From the NCBI RefSeq assembly GCF_013266695.1, contig NZ_JABRXF010000001.1:1369736-1433735 (forward strand): a stretch of DNA of 64,000 bases, given 5' to 3'. Of this stretch, positions 9,233 through 17,985 are shown piece after piece (position 1 is the first letter of the stretch; the number at the start of each line of letters is the position of its first letter). The notes below the pieces were generated by a model. That model saw only the letters and a program-made list of their open reading frames with translations, did not search any database and was not told where the DNA came from. The DNA comes from Hongsoonwoonella zoysiae. GTDB lineage: Bacteria; Pseudomonadota; Alphaproteobacteria; Rhizobiales; Stappiaceae. The position numbers and the translations under genes are program-made.

Positions 9233-9439
9233 GCGGGGCTTTGATCGTCTCGAAGGGTGTAATGACGGTTTCCGCGCGATTGCATTGGCGCGCAGGCCGG
9301 TTACGAATAAACGAGCTTTGGTCCGCAACCAACACCAATTCGCCGGGAAATGCCGGCTCGTATACGCCTATGAGCCTGATCCACACTTATCCACCGATGC
9401 CGGTTGGCGATGGGCCGGTGCCACGAAACGAGGCGATTC

Positions 9440-10756
9440 ATGCCAGCCTATGACGAAGCCCGCTCGCTGCTTGAAGAGATGTTCGAAGCCGCGGTCGATG
9501 CCGCGAGGGCGCAGACCACGCTTCCTCCCGCCCTTCCGGAGCCTGAGGAAGGCGGCAGGATCATCCTCCTGGCGGCGGGCAAGGGGGCGGGCGCGATGAC
9601 TGAGGTGGCCGAAGCCGCCTACCTTGACAGCTATTCCCTTCCGCCTGAGCGTCTTTACGGCCTTGCCGTTACCCGCCATGGCTACGCCCGCCCGACGCGG
9701 CAGATCGAGATGATAGAGGCCGGCCATCCGGTTCCTGATGAAGCCGGCCGAAAAGCCAGCGCCCGGGCGATCGAGATGGCGCGTAACGCGGGGTCGGGCG
9801 ATCACGTTGTGGTGCTGCTCTCGGGCGGGGGCTCGGCCAACTGGTCGGCTCCGATCGATGGTGTGTCCTTCGCCGAAAAACAGGACCTGACACGTGCGCT
9901 TTTGAAGTCCGGGGCGACGATCGACGAGATCAATACGGTTCGCAAGCATCTGTCGCTCATCAAGGGCGGCAGGCTCGCCGCGGCGCTCGGGGAAGGTGCG
10001 CGCCTGACCACGCTCGCCGTTTCGGATGTGCCGCACGACAATCCTGCCGTGATCGCTTCCGGGCCAACGGTGCCCGATCCCACCACCCTTGCCGATGCGC
10101 GCGCCGTGATCGAGCGCTACCGGATCGATATTCCGGCGTCCGTTCGCGATGCCCTGAACAATCCAGAAAACGAAACGCCGAAGCCGGGCGACGCGATCTT
10201 CGAGAGAGCGGACTATCGGCTGGTGGCGCGCCCGCAGATTTCGCTGGACGCGGCTGCCGGGATCGCCATGCGCGCCGGCTTCGAGGTCATACAACTCGGT
10301 GACAGTATCGAGGGGGAAGCGCGCGACGTCGCGGACGAGCATGCGAAGCTGGCCATCTTGCTTGCCGGAGAAGGGCGCAAGGCGGTGCTTCTTTCAGGTG
10401 GAGAACTGACCGTGACGATACGTGGCGACGGGCGGGGAGGCCCGAATCAGGAATATGCGCTCGCGCTTGCCATCGCGCTTCAGGGACACCCCTCGGTGGC
10501 GGCTCTCGCCGGCGATACAGACGGCACGGACGGCGGCACGGGCGCGGCGGACGACCCGGCGGGAGCGATCGTGGATCCCTTAACGTTATCCAGAGCAAAA
10601 GCTTTTGACCTTGATGCTGCCGCATTTTTGTCGAGAAACGACAGTACGGCTTTTTTCAGCGCAATCGGCGATCTCGTTCGCCCGGGTCCCACGATGACCA
10701 ATGTAAACGACTTCAGGGTCGTACTCATTGACAATTCACTTGGCCGTCAGCAATAA
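9440..10756 (+). CDS. Glycerate 2-kinase (MOFRL family)
   Basis: A 438-residue enzyme of the class II glycerate kinase/MOFRL family, once annotated as hydroxypyruvate reductase TtuD. It phosphorylates D-glycerate to 2-phosphoglycerate, feeding lower glycolysis. Visible blocks are AAGKGAGAM near residue 45, LLSGGGSAN near 130, the INTVRKHLSLIKGGRLA segment near 165, SDVPHDNPAVIASGPTVPDPTT near 200, and the C-terminal MOFRL core GGPNQEYALALAIAL. Start at ATG 9440 (MPAYDEARSLLEEM) with an AGGCG-like ribosome site. Pyruvate kinase lies two genes downstream on the same strand, which fits a shared route from 2-phosphoglycerate to pyruvate. Confidence 0.92.
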   Translation: MPAYDEARSLLEEMFEAAVDAARAQTTLPPALPEPEEGGRIILLAAGKGAGAMTEVAEAAYLDSYSLPPERLYGLAVTRHGYARPTRQIEMIEAGHPVPDEAGRKASARAIEMARNAGSGDHVVVLLSGGGSANWSAPIDGVSFAEKQDLTRALLKSGATIDEINTVRKHLSLIKGGRLAAALGEGARLTTLAVSDVPHDNPAVIASGPTVPDPTTLADARAVIERYRIDIPASVRDALNNPENETPKPGDAIFERADYRLVARPQISLDAAAGIAMRAGFEVIQLGDSIEGEARDVADEHAKLAILLAGEGRKAVLLSGGELTVTIRGDGRGGPNQEYALALAIALQGHPSVAALAGDTDGTDGGTGAADDPAGAIVDPLTLSRAKAFDLDAAAFLSRNDSTAFFSAIGDLVRPGPTMTNVNDFRVVLIDNSLGRQQ

Positions 10757-10789
10757 GAAATCACGCAAAGCCGTGGTACGAGTGATCAA

Positions 10790-11281
10790 ATGATGAAAAA
10801 TGGCGAGAAACGCCAACGCTCTGCGGTGAAAAAACCGGTCGGCCTTGCCCTTTCAACCTTGGCCAGCGCGGTTTTGGCGCTATTATTCTCCGCAATGCTC
10901 AGTGCCGATGCGCGGGCGGAGCTTCGATTGTGCAACAAGACAGAAAGCCAGGTCGGCGTCGCCATCGGATATCGCGAACAGGCCGATTGGGTCACGGAAG
11001 GGTGGTGGAACCTCCCCGCCAACAGCTGCGAGACCATCGTGCCGGGTCCGCTCGTTTCCCGCTATTATTACATCTACGCGGTTGATTACGATCAGTTCGG
11101 CGAATGGGGCGGACGCGCATATATGTGTACACGCGAAAAAGAATTTACCATTCAAGGCATTGAGGACTGCGTCGCTCGCGGGTATGAACGGACCGGATTT
11201 TTCGAAATAGATACCGGCGAACAGGCGAGCTGGACGGTTCAGTTGACCGAGCCGGTGCAAGAGGGGACAGGCGGACGATGA
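10790..11281 (+). CDS. DUF1036 exported protein
   Basis: A 163-residue secreted or periplasmic protein with a hydrophobic N-terminal segment ending at DARAE. The mature part is a DUF1036 domain: LRLCNKTESQVGVAIGYRE, then W-rich GWWNLPANSCETIV and the tyrosine-rich RYYYIYAVDYD block, with four cysteines likely in disulfides. The function of the family is unknown. Its stop overlaps the pyruvate kinase start by four bases (ATGA at 11278-11281), so translation is coupled. Two adjacent ATG codons (10790, 10793) are equally possible starts. Confidence 0.9.
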   Translation: MMKNGEKRQRSAVKKPVGLALSTLASAVLALLFSAMLSADARAELRLCNKTESQVGVAIGYREQADWVTEGWWNLPANSCETIVPGPLVSRYYYIYAVDYDQFGEWGGRAYMCTREKEFTIQGIEDCVARGYERTGFFEIDTGEQASWTVQLTEPVQEGTGGR

Positions 11282-12714
11282 GGCGTAACAGGCGGGTCAA
11301 AATTCTGGCAACTCTCGGCCCGTCATCATCCGATCCCGAAACGATTGAAAAGCTTCATCGCGCCGGTGCCGACGTTTTCCGCATAAATATGAGCCATACC
11401 GACCACGCGTTGCTCAACACGCTGGTCGAGCGTATTCGTGCGGTCGAAGCGAGCGTCGGACGGCCGATCGGCATTCTCGCGGATCTGCAGGGGCCGAAGC
11501 TGCGTGTGGGCACTTTTGCCGATGGCCCGGTGATGCTGGAAAAGGGCGCCCGTTTCGTGCTCGATTCCGATCCCGCCCCCGGCGATGTCACCCGCGTTCA
11601 CCTGCCGCACCGGGAGATCCTGCAGGCGCTGAAACCCGGCCACCGCCTTCTCCTTGACGACGGCAAGATCCGCCTTCTGGTGCGCGAGGCTTCCGAAACC
11701 AGCGCAGATTGCGTGGTCGACGTCGGTGGCAAGCTTTCCAACAAGAAGGGCGTCAGCGTGCCGGATACGGAAATTCCGGTCGGCGCGCTAACCAACAAGG
11801 ACCGCAAGGACCTTGACGCCGCGCTTGCGGCGAATGTCGACTGGATCGCCCTTTCCTTCATCCAGCGCCCGGACGACCTGGCCGACGTGCGCAAGGTCAC
11901 GCGCGGGCGTGCCGGCGTCATGGCGAAGATCGAAAAGCCGCAGGCCATCGAACGCCTGCCCGAGATCCTGGAGCTTTCCGATGCGTTGATGGTCGCGCGC
12001 GGCGACCTTGGCGTGGAAATGCCGCTCGAGCGCGTGCCCGGCCTGCAAAAGCAGATCACGCGCGCTGCGCGCCGTGCGGGCAAGCCTGTCGTCGTTGCGA
12101 CGCAGATGCTGGAGTCCATGATCAATGCGCCCGTGCCGACGCGCGCGGAAGTGTCCGACGTCGCGACAGCGGTTTACGAAGGTGCCGATGCCGTCATGCT
12201 TTCCGCGGAATCGGCGGCTGGAGATTATCCGGTGGAGGCGGTGGAGACGATGGACCGCATCGCCCAGGAGGTCGAGCAGGATCCGAACTACCGCATGATC
12301 ATCCACGCGCAGCGGCCCGAGCCGGAACCGACGGGGGCCGACGCCATTTCCGCCGCTGCCCGCCAGATCGCCGAAACGCTGAGCCTGGCGGCGGTCGTCT
12401 GCTACACGTCGTCAGGCGCCACTGGCCTGCGTGCCTCGCGTGAGCGTCCTTCGGTGCCTGTCATCGCGCTGTCGCCCGTCGTTAGCACCGCGCGGCGCCT
12501 GTCGCTCGCCTGGGGGCTGCATTGCGTCGTCAGCGATGACGCCAAGAGCGAGGACGACATGGTGGATCGTGCCTGCCGGATTTCGTTCAGCGAAAGTTTC
12601 GCAAAGCCCGGCCAGCGCATCATCATTACGGCGGGCGTGCCCTTCGGCACCCCCGGCTCCACGAACATGCTGCGCATCGCCTTCGTCGGCAGCGACGGAC
12701 GCGGGGGTATCTAG
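11278..12714 (+). CDS. pyk: Pyruvate kinase
   Basis: A 478-residue pyruvate kinase making pyruvate and ATP from phosphoenolpyruvate and ADP, of standard length. N-terminal RRVKILATLGPSSSD, the metal/substrate site MAKIEKPQAIERLPEI near residue 220, ARGDLGVEMP near 242 and MLESMI near 280 are all intact. The C-terminal allosteric domain ends with GVPFGTPGSTNMLRIAFVG. The start codon overlaps the DUF1036 stop. The TAG stop at 12712-12714 lies inside the CTAG that opens a palindromic repeat, so the repeat sets the C-terminus. Confidence 0.97.
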   Translation: MRRNRRVKILATLGPSSSDPETIEKLHRAGADVFRINMSHTDHALLNTLVERIRAVEASVGRPIGILADLQGPKLRVGTFADGPVMLEKGARFVLDSDPAPGDVTRVHLPHREILQALKPGHRLLLDDGKIRLLVREASETSADCVVDVGGKLSNKKGVSVPDTEIPVGALTNKDRKDLDAALAANVDWIALSFIQRPDDLADVRKVTRGRAGVMAKIEKPQAIERLPEILELSDALMVARGDLGVEMPLERVPGLQKQITRAARRAGKPVVVATQMLESMINAPVPTRAEVSDVATAVYEGADAVMLSAESAAGDYPVEAVETMDRIAQEVEQDPNYRMIIHAQRPEPEPTGADAISAAARQIAETLSLAAVVCYTSSGATGLRASRERPSVPVIALSPVVSTARRLSLAWGLHCVVSDDAKSEDDMVDRACRISFSESFAKPGQRIIITAGVPFGTPGSTNMLRIAFVGSDGRGGI

Positions 12715-12795
12715 AGCGCTTGTCCTGAAAGCGCTCAGGTATCCGAACAAATCCGCGCATACCATTTCAGTCTTACTTATGAGTCCGTGACCTAG
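12711..12795. repeat. CTAG-bounded palindromic repeat, possible pyk terminator
   Basis: The element begins with CTAGAGCGCTT and ends at CCTAG near 12795, with an internal GAGCGCTT/AAGCGCTC hairpin (12714-12738). Its first half resembles the element at 19986-20103. It fills the gap between the convergent pyk and LysR genes and probably ends transcription of pyk. Confidence 0.55.
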
Positions 12796-12797
12796 CC

Positions 12798-13733
12798 TTA
12801 GGGAAGTTTCGTGCGTTTTTGCTTCATCGCCGCAGTATCGGCATTCCCGGGTGTGTTAGACACTTCTGCACTCAACCAGCTGCGCACCGCCTGGATATTT
12901 GCATTCCCGGCAGCCGCTTGCGGATAGACGAAGTGATAACCAAGACCGGGGAGATCCGGCCCGAAGGGTTGTGTGAGTAAGCCGCTTCTAAGGTCATCGG
13001 AGACCAGCACATTACTCAGCAGCGCGATCCCTTGGCCGGCGATCGCGGCCTGGATGACGTGGCTATCGTCGGTGAGGACTGCTCCGCCGCGCGTGTCGAT
13101 GTCCGTAACGCCGGCAAGGTCGCACCATCTCCGCCAGGAAGGCGTGAACTCATCCTGCTTGCGCCATTCCGAGTGAAGTAGCGTTTGATGTTTAAGGTCC
13201 GCCAACTCGCGAATTCCAAGACGTGGATTGCATATTGGCGCAAAGCGTTCTTCGAACAATGGTTCCGAAACGAGCTCTGCAAAGGGTGCACGGCCATAGC
13301 GGATAGCACAGTCCGCCGCTCCGGCGTGAAGATCAACCACGCTCTCGCTAGGGTGTATGCGCAAAGTGATGTCGGGATTTTTGTCACCGAACCGCTTAAT
13401 TCGCGGCACCAGCCATTTGGCCGCGAAAGCCGTCGTCGAGGTAAGGGTAACAGCTCTTTGGCTTCTATTCCGCTTGGCGCGCCCCACAGCCTCTGCCATT
13501 GACGAGAACGCATCGCGGAACACCGGAAACATCATCACGCCAGTTTCCGTCAGCGCGACCTTGCGCGGTTGTCGTTCAAATAGCTTCGAACCGATGGTTT
13601 CTTCCAGTAGCCGGATCTGATGGCTGATCGCCGTCGGCGTCACGCCGAGCTCGTCTGCGGCGCGTTTGAAGCTGAGGTGGCGGGCAGCGGCTTCGAAGGC
13701 GCGCAGCGATGCAAGGGGAGGGAGTGGTGGCAT
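12798..13733 (-). CDS. LysR-type transcriptional regulator (GcvA-like)
   Basis: A 311-residue LysR regulator. Residues 1-65 hold the winged helix-turn-helix (LASLRAFEAAARHLSFKRAADELGVTPTAISHQIRLLE), and the rest is the periplasmic-binding-protein-like effector domain ending FVYPQAAAGN. I start at ATG 13733, preceded by AGGATT; upstream in-frame sequence has no family character. It is divergent from the azoreductase gene with 148 bases between them containing two inverted repeats, the usual layout for a LysR protein controlling its neighbour and itself. The effector is unknown. Confidence 0.92.
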   Translation of the reverse strand: MPPLPPLASLRAFEAAARHLSFKRAADELGVTPTAISHQIRLLEETIGSKLFERQPRKVALTETGVMMFPVFRDAFSSMAEAVGRAKRNRSQRAVTLTSTTAFAAKWLVPRIKRFGDKNPDITLRIHPSESVVDLHAGAADCAIRYGRAPFAELVSEPLFEERFAPICNPRLGIRELADLKHQTLLHSEWRKQDEFTPSWRRWCDLAGVTDIDTRGGAVLTDDSHVIQAAIAGQGIALLSNVLVSDDLRSGLLTQPFGPDLPGLGYHFVYPQAAAGNANIQAVRSWLSAEVSNTPGNADTAAMKQKRTKLP

Positions 13734-13806
13734 AGCTGAATCCTGTTCATCACCCCCGTGAGGAATTCGATTTTGATCAAGGAAAATGACCAGGCTATCT
13801 CTTCTA

Positions 13807-13854
13807 TCGACAACGGCGCCGGTTGTCGACGGATGATTGAGAATCAAGCTCAAT
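13807..13854. promoter_or_regulatory. Two inverted repeats between LysR and azoR (candidate operators)
   Basis: TCGACAAC (13807-13814) and GTTGTCGA (13822-13829) form one dyad with a 7-base spacer. ATTGAG (13836-13841) and CTCAAT (13849-13854) form another with a 7-base spacer. Their position between divergent genes suggests regulator-binding sites. Binding is inferred. Confidence 0.5.
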
Positions 13855-13881
13855 CGCGAAAGCGAATGACGGAGAGAGCCC

Positions 13882-14571
13882 GTGACGACTCTATTGCATA
13901 TCGATTCCAGCGCCCGTTCCGGGGGCTCCGACGAACATCGCTTCGGATCGCACAGCCGGCGTCTGACGCGACGTTTTTTGAACAATTGGCAAACGGTTCG
14001 CCCCGGAGACAGGGTGATTTACCGCGATGTTGGCGCCAATCCTCCCAAGCCGGTGACGGGCGAATGGATTCATGCCGCCTTCACCAAGCCGGAGGAACGT
14101 GAAGACTGGATGGATGAGGTGCTCGCCGAAAGTGATGCGCTTGTCGATGAACTCTTGAAAGCCGACATCATCGTAGCCGGCGTGCCGATGTACAACTTCG
14201 GACCGCCTGCACAATTCAAGGCCTATATCGACAACATCGTCCGCGTCGGCCGTACCTTCGGCTTCGACCGCGGCCGCGCAGGCGCACCTTACTGGCCAAT
14301 GGTTCCGGTGGGAAAAAAACTCGTCATCCTGTCGTCGCGCGGCGATTACGGCTACAACCCCGGCGAGCGCCTTGAAGACCAAAATCACGTCGAGCCGAGC
14401 GTTAAGACACCTTTTGCCTACATTGGCATCACGGACGTTCATTCGCTTGCGACTGAATATGACGAGTTTGCGGATGAACGTCTGCAGGCTTCGATCGGAT
14501 CAGCCGAACAGGGTGTGGATGCCCTGGTTCGCAAGCTGACTGCCTCTCTATCCGAAGGGCAAGCCGCCTAA
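13882..14571 (+). CDS. azoR: FMN-dependent NADH-azoreductase family protein
   Basis: A 229-residue flavodoxin-fold quinone/azo reductase that would pass electrons from NAD(P)H to quinones through FMN. The N-terminal phosphate-binding region (LLHIDSSARSGGS), the PMYNFGPPAQFKAYIDNIVRVGRTF block near residue 100 and LVILSSRGDYG near 150 match the family. The start is GTG at 13882 with GGAGAG just upstream. It is divergent from the LysR gene and is probably its target, perhaps in response to electrophiles or quinones. Slightly longer than E. coli AzoR. Confidence 0.9.
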   Translation: MTTLLHIDSSARSGGSDEHRFGSHSRRLTRRFLNNWQTVRPGDRVIYRDVGANPPKPVTGEWIHAAFTKPEEREDWMDEVLAESDALVDELLKADIIVAGVPMYNFGPPAQFKAYIDNIVRVGRTFGFDRGRAGAPYWPMVPVGKKLVILSSRGDYGYNPGERLEDQNHVEPSVKTPFAYIGITDVHSLATEYDEFADERLQASIGSAEQGVDALVRKLTASLSEGQAA

Positions 14572-14946
14572 GCGTGTTTGTTTGATCCTGCGCTTTGATG
14601 GCGCTTTATTCTCCCTGGCTTGAAAGGATGCGCTATAGGCGAGGTTCTTCATGGCAGGGCCACAAAGCATGCCCTCTGGCGGTCCTGACCCTAGCGACAG
14701 AAGGTGGTCCGTCGAGCAATACAGAATAGTCAGGAGAAGCCTGAGAACGTCGGCCGAGCACTACCGGAGCGGGGCGTAATCGAAATCGCTCCGGCGAATC
14801 GTTTTCCGCCAGACCGGTAGACGGTTGTCCATTTCTTGTTCGACCTAGAGCATATCCCGCGAAATCTAAGTCGGATTTCGCGGACCAAGGATGTGCTCAA
14901 AATATTGATATTGCGTCGATTTCGAGAAAACCGCCCTACGTTAACC
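14572..14946. other. Intergenic region with one palindromic repeat
   Basis: No supported gene. An open stretch at 14651-14779 encodes a short peptide beginning MAGPQSMPS whose RRWSVEQYRIVRRSL block faintly recalls the N-terminus of IS-type transposase subunits; it is too short to call. The repeat at 14845-14900 is listed separately. Confidence 0.4.
14845..14900. repeat. CTAG-type palindromic repeat (short copy)
   Basis: Starts CTAGAGCATATCCCGCGAAATC and folds with GATTTCGCGG. It matches, in opposite orientation, the right half of the element at 19986-20103 (GCGAAATCCGACTCGAATTTCGCGGGATATGCTCTAG). It lies downstream of both convergent neighbours. Confidence 0.65.
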
Positions 14947-15951
14947 TTACGGAATTCTCCGTGAAATTTCGGTTCCGCGCCGCTCCCGCGTGACTATCTT
15001 GCGCATGACCGTGCGGATCGCGTCCACGACTTCGCCCGTATGCGCGTGATGGGGCATGTGCCCCGTGCCTTCCAGCACGCGCAACTCCGCGTTCGGCAGG
15101 TCGCGGGCAAGGCCTTGCGAGTGGATGCTCGGATAAACGACGGAATCCGCATCTCCGGTGATGATGACGGCCGGCTGGCCGATCTCGGGATATTTTTCCG
15201 CCACCGCGCTGACATGGTCGTGGAGTGCGGCAACATCCTCTGCGTTCGCCTGAAAGTTCGCCGGGCGGAACAGCAGGGGAAGCTCGATTTCCCCGGCATA
15301 GTCGCGCGGCATGGGGTTTGGCGAGAAAATGCTGCGGATGGCGTATGGCGCGACCTGCTCGGCGATCGGCAGGGTCAGGGTCTTTGTGAAAATCGCCCCG
15401 ATTACGGGCGTTGCCGCCAGTGTGTAATACCAGTTTATGCCACCGCCACCCCACGGGTGGGTGGCCGGCGCGACGAAGACAAGGCCCTGCACCACGTTCT
15501 TGTGGTCAAGACCGAGTTCGGCCACGACCGAGGCGCCCCAGGAATGGCCGACGGCAACCGTAGGGCCAAGGTCGAGCGTGGCGAGCAGTCCGGCGATCAG
15601 CTCCGCCTGTCGGTCGGGAGAATGGCCGTTCGGCCCGCGCTCTGAAAACCCGTGGCCCGGACGATCTATGAAGATGGAACGAATGTCGGTTTCGAACGCC
15701 CGCCCGAAAGCGAGCAGGGGATCGAGAAGATTACCGCTTGCGCCGTGAATAAACACAACTGCCGGGCCACCCGCCTTCCAGCCGGGCGGCTGCCGGTCGA
15801 CAAAATGAAGGCGAACGCCGTCAATTGTCTGAAACTGGCCTGCGGGCCGGTGGGCGGTTTCGATCTGGCGCCGGCGGTATTCGGTGTAGATCGCGCTCAG
15901 GCCAAGCGCGAGAAACAGACACGCGAATGTGGCATAGGCAAAAAATTTCAT
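14947..15951 (-). CDS. Membrane-anchored alpha/beta hydrolase
   Basis: A 334-residue alpha/beta-fold hydrolase with an N-terminal hydrophobic helix (residues about 3-22) that likely anchors it facing the periplasm. The oxyanion-side motif FIHGASGN (68-74), nucleophile elbow GHSWGAS with S137, a late acid in ITGDADS and the catalytic histidine in GTGHMPHH are present. It cannot be assigned a substrate from sequence. It stands alone, 63 bases downstream of the TPR protein gene on the same strand. Confidence 0.85.
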   Translation of the reverse strand: MKFFAYATFACLFLALGLSAIYTEYRRRQIETAHRPAGQFQTIDGVRLHFVDRQPPGWKAGGPAVVFIHGASGNLLDPLLAFGRAFETDIRSIFIDRPGHGFSERGPNGHSPDRQAELIAGLLATLDLGPTVAVGHSWGASVVAELGLDHKNVVQGLVFVAPATHPWGGGGINWYYTLAATPVIGAIFTKTLTLPIAEQVAPYAIRSIFSPNPMPRDYAGEIELPLLFRPANFQANAEDVAALHDHVSAVAEKYPEIGQPAVIITGDADSVVYPSIHSQGLARDLPNAELRVLEGTGHMPHHAHTGEVVDAIRTVMRKIVTRERRGTEISRRIP

Positions 15952-16014
15952 CGAATTATCCCGGCTTCAGGCGGCATGACACGCCTGGAGGACGAAAGAC
16001 TTGAATAATAGGGT

Positions 16015-16674
16015 TCAGATCGCTTCGCCGGCGGTCTCCGCCTCAAGGTCCTCTACCGCCTTACGCGCATTGGCGCTCATCGGATTAAGCTCGAGAACCT
16101 TTTTGAAGGTCGCAAGCGCCTCTTCTTTCTTGTCGAGCCGGCGCAGGATGATGCCAAGACCCGATATCGCGCCCCAGTGGCGCGGCTCCAGTGCGAGCAC
16201 GCGTTCGATGTCGGTAAGCGAGCGGCCGAAATTCTCCTGCAGATAATAAACCGTCGCCCGGCGGTTCCAGCCTTCGGCATACTCCGGCTCAAGCCGCGTC
16301 ACGGTGTCCAGCAGGTCCAGCGCGAGGCCGTATTCTTCCGCCTTCATCGCTGCGGCGGAGCGCGCCATGAGAAGATCGACCGTCGGGCTTCCTGATTTGA
16401 GCCACAGGCGCTGGATTTGCGCGGCGATGCGATTAGCCTCGCCTTCTTTTTCGGCTGCCTTCAACTCCGTGAAAAGCTTGTCGAGTTCCTGGGCGAGCTT
16501 GTCTTCTCCCTCCACCGCGGGCGCGGGTACGTCGATCGCGTCGTCTTCGGGGGCGGGAGGAAGGTCTTCCAGCGAAGGCGGGGAGAATTCAGGCGGCACC
16601 GTTTGCGCCGGCGCAAGGCCGGCGGCGAGGGAAAAACCGGTGGTGGCTGCCAGTAGAAACACAAAATACCGCAT
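16015..16674 (-). CDS. Exported tetratricopeptide-repeat protein
   Basis: A 219-residue protein with a signal peptide (residues 1-24, cleaved near PAQT) and about three tetratricopeptide repeats. Clear repeat cores are AEEYGLALDLLDTVTRLEPEYAEGWNRR, FGRSLTDIERVLALEPRHWGA and KEEALATFKKVLELNPMSANA. An acidic, proline-rich spacer precedes them. Such proteins act as periplasmic scaffolds; the partner is unknown. It may share a transcript with the downstream hydrolase. Confidence 0.85.
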   Translation of the reverse strand: MRYFVFLLAATTGFSLAAGLAPAQTVPPEFSPPSLEDLPPAPEDDAIDVPAPAVEGEDKLAQELDKLFTELKAAEKEGEANRIAAQIQRLWLKSGSPTVDLLMARSAAAMKAEEYGLALDLLDTVTRLEPEYAEGWNRRATVYYLQENFGRSLTDIERVLALEPRHWGAISGLGIILRRLDKKEEALATFKKVLELNPMSANARKAVEDLEAETAGEAI

Positions 16675-16832
16675 ACGGGAATTATGTGTCCCCGCGTGCG
16701 GCGGTCAAGCGGGCGTTTGCCCGGTCAAGAAGTCTTGAAAGCGTCGTGTCCCGGCGTTCCTGCCTGTTCATGCAAGCCGGCCGGGATTGAGGGCGGCGGG
16801 ACATGGCGTCAGCCACAGGTGTCCCGCAAGCC

Positions 16833-16958
16833 TCAGCCCTGGCGGGCTTTGAAACGCGGGTTCTTCTTGTTGATGATGTAGACCCGGCCCTTGCGGCGAA
16901 CCATGCGGTTGTCGCGATGACGGGTCATCAGCGCCTTGAGCGAATTCTTGATCTTCAT
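16833..16958 (-). CDS. rpmJ: 50S ribosomal protein bL36
   Basis: A 41-residue protein beginning [17 protein letters not shown] and ending NPRFKARQG, the form of bL36 (type B) found in alphaproteobacteria, which lacks the zinc-binding cysteines. It binds 23S rRNA in the large subunit. Sequence from 16958 down to the TGA at 16833 is fully open. It stands alone rather than in the spc operon, as is usual for this paralogue in the group. Confidence 0.96.
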   Translation of the reverse strand: MKIKNSLKALMTRHRDNRMVRRKGRVYIINKKNPRFKARQG

Positions 16959-17024
16959 CGTTCCATTCCCCGATGCGGGCATTTCCTGATGGCTTGCGCG
17001 TCGGCGCCTGCCGGCCTGTCGTTA

Positions 17025-17050
17025 CAAAAAACAGGCGCCGAAGCGCCTGA
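17025..17050 (-). terminator. Rho-independent terminator after tRNA-Val
   Basis: Read on the minus strand, CAGGCGC TTCG GCGCCTG is a hairpin with a UUCG tetraloop, followed by six T. It lies about 115 bases downstream of the tRNA gene and upstream of rpmJ. Confidence 0.85.
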
Positions 17051-17164
17051 AGCGTCCCGTCCGATGGCATGTTCGCGCTGGCGCATGGCGCGGCGGCGGC
17101 GATGTCCCGGCCCGGAGACGGGAAGGCGAACCCGCGGCCGAAGCCGGAACAGGATCACCGAAGA

Positions 17165-17239
<75 letters not shown>

Positions 17240-17394
17240 GAAACTCGTTCGGAAAGCGGCGTTTGCGCCGCAGTGGCAAGCGATATAACGGGGATCGTCC
17301 CCGGGCGCAAGCCCTTCGCTCCAAATCTTGCCCGCCCTGAAAAGGCGAACCGCCAGCCGGTGGAAAACCGGCTGGCGTGAAGCGCTGCTGCCGT

Positions 17395-17754
17395 TCAGGC
17401 GGCCAGCATACGCTCCACTTCCTGCACGAGGTCGCGCAGGTGAAAAGGCTTGGAAAGCACCTTTGCGTCCTTGGGTGCATTGGAATCCGGATTGAGCGCC
17501 ACGGCCGCGAAACCGGTGATGAACATGACCTTGAGGTCCGGATCGAGCTGGGTAGCGCGTCGCGCAAGCTCGATGCCGTCCATCTCCGGCATGACAATAT
17601 CGGTCAGGAGCAGTGTAAACGGCTCCTCGCGCAAACGCTCGTAAGCGCTCTTGCCATTGTCGAAGGACACGACATCGTAGCCTGCCTTCTGCAATGCCTT
17701 GGCCAGGAACCGGCGCATGTCGTTGTCGTCTTCCGCCAGTAGGATTCGAGACAT
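17395..17754 (-). CDS. cpdR: Cell-cycle response regulator CpdR
   Basis: A 119-residue stand-alone receiver domain matching CpdR. In its unphosphorylated state CpdR primes the ClpXP protease for cell-cycle substrates and helps deliver CtrA through RcdA and PopA. The acidic pocket (E8, D9, D10), phosphoacceptor D52 in LLLTDIVMPEMDG and K102 in LSKPF are all there, and no output domain follows. The protein ends in LAA; in Caulobacter the terminal Ala-Ala pair of CpdR is itself a ClpXP recognition tag. It is divergent from the N-formylglutamate amidohydrolase gene. RcdA, the adaptor that acts after CpdR, is encoded 40 kb away at 58053. Confidence 0.93.
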   Translation of the reverse strand: MSRILLAEDDNDMRRFLAKALQKAGYDVVSFDNGKSAYERLREEPFTLLLTDIVMPEMDGIELARRATQLDPDLKVMFITGFAAVALNPDSNAPKDAKVLSKPFHLRDLVQEVERMLAA

Positions 17755-17985
17755 CCTCAGTTTCCGTAATCCGTTTTATTGCTGGGAGCGGGCACGCGTC
17801 CGCTTGGCTCCCTGTGTCGACCGTTATAAGGCTGCGCCGCGGTAAACATCCAGTGAAACGATGTGTTATCCCGCTTTCCGCCATACGAATCATCCAACCT
17901 TGTGGACATTGGGCGACAACACCGGGCAAAATCCGGTTTAATCTGGTTATGCGGCACGAAGCGTGAAGGGCAGGGGCGGCGCAGG

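Noticed and set aside
14651-14779. Transposase remnant (42-residue open frame)
   Set aside because: Only one short block resembles transposase N-termini and there are no terminal repeats.
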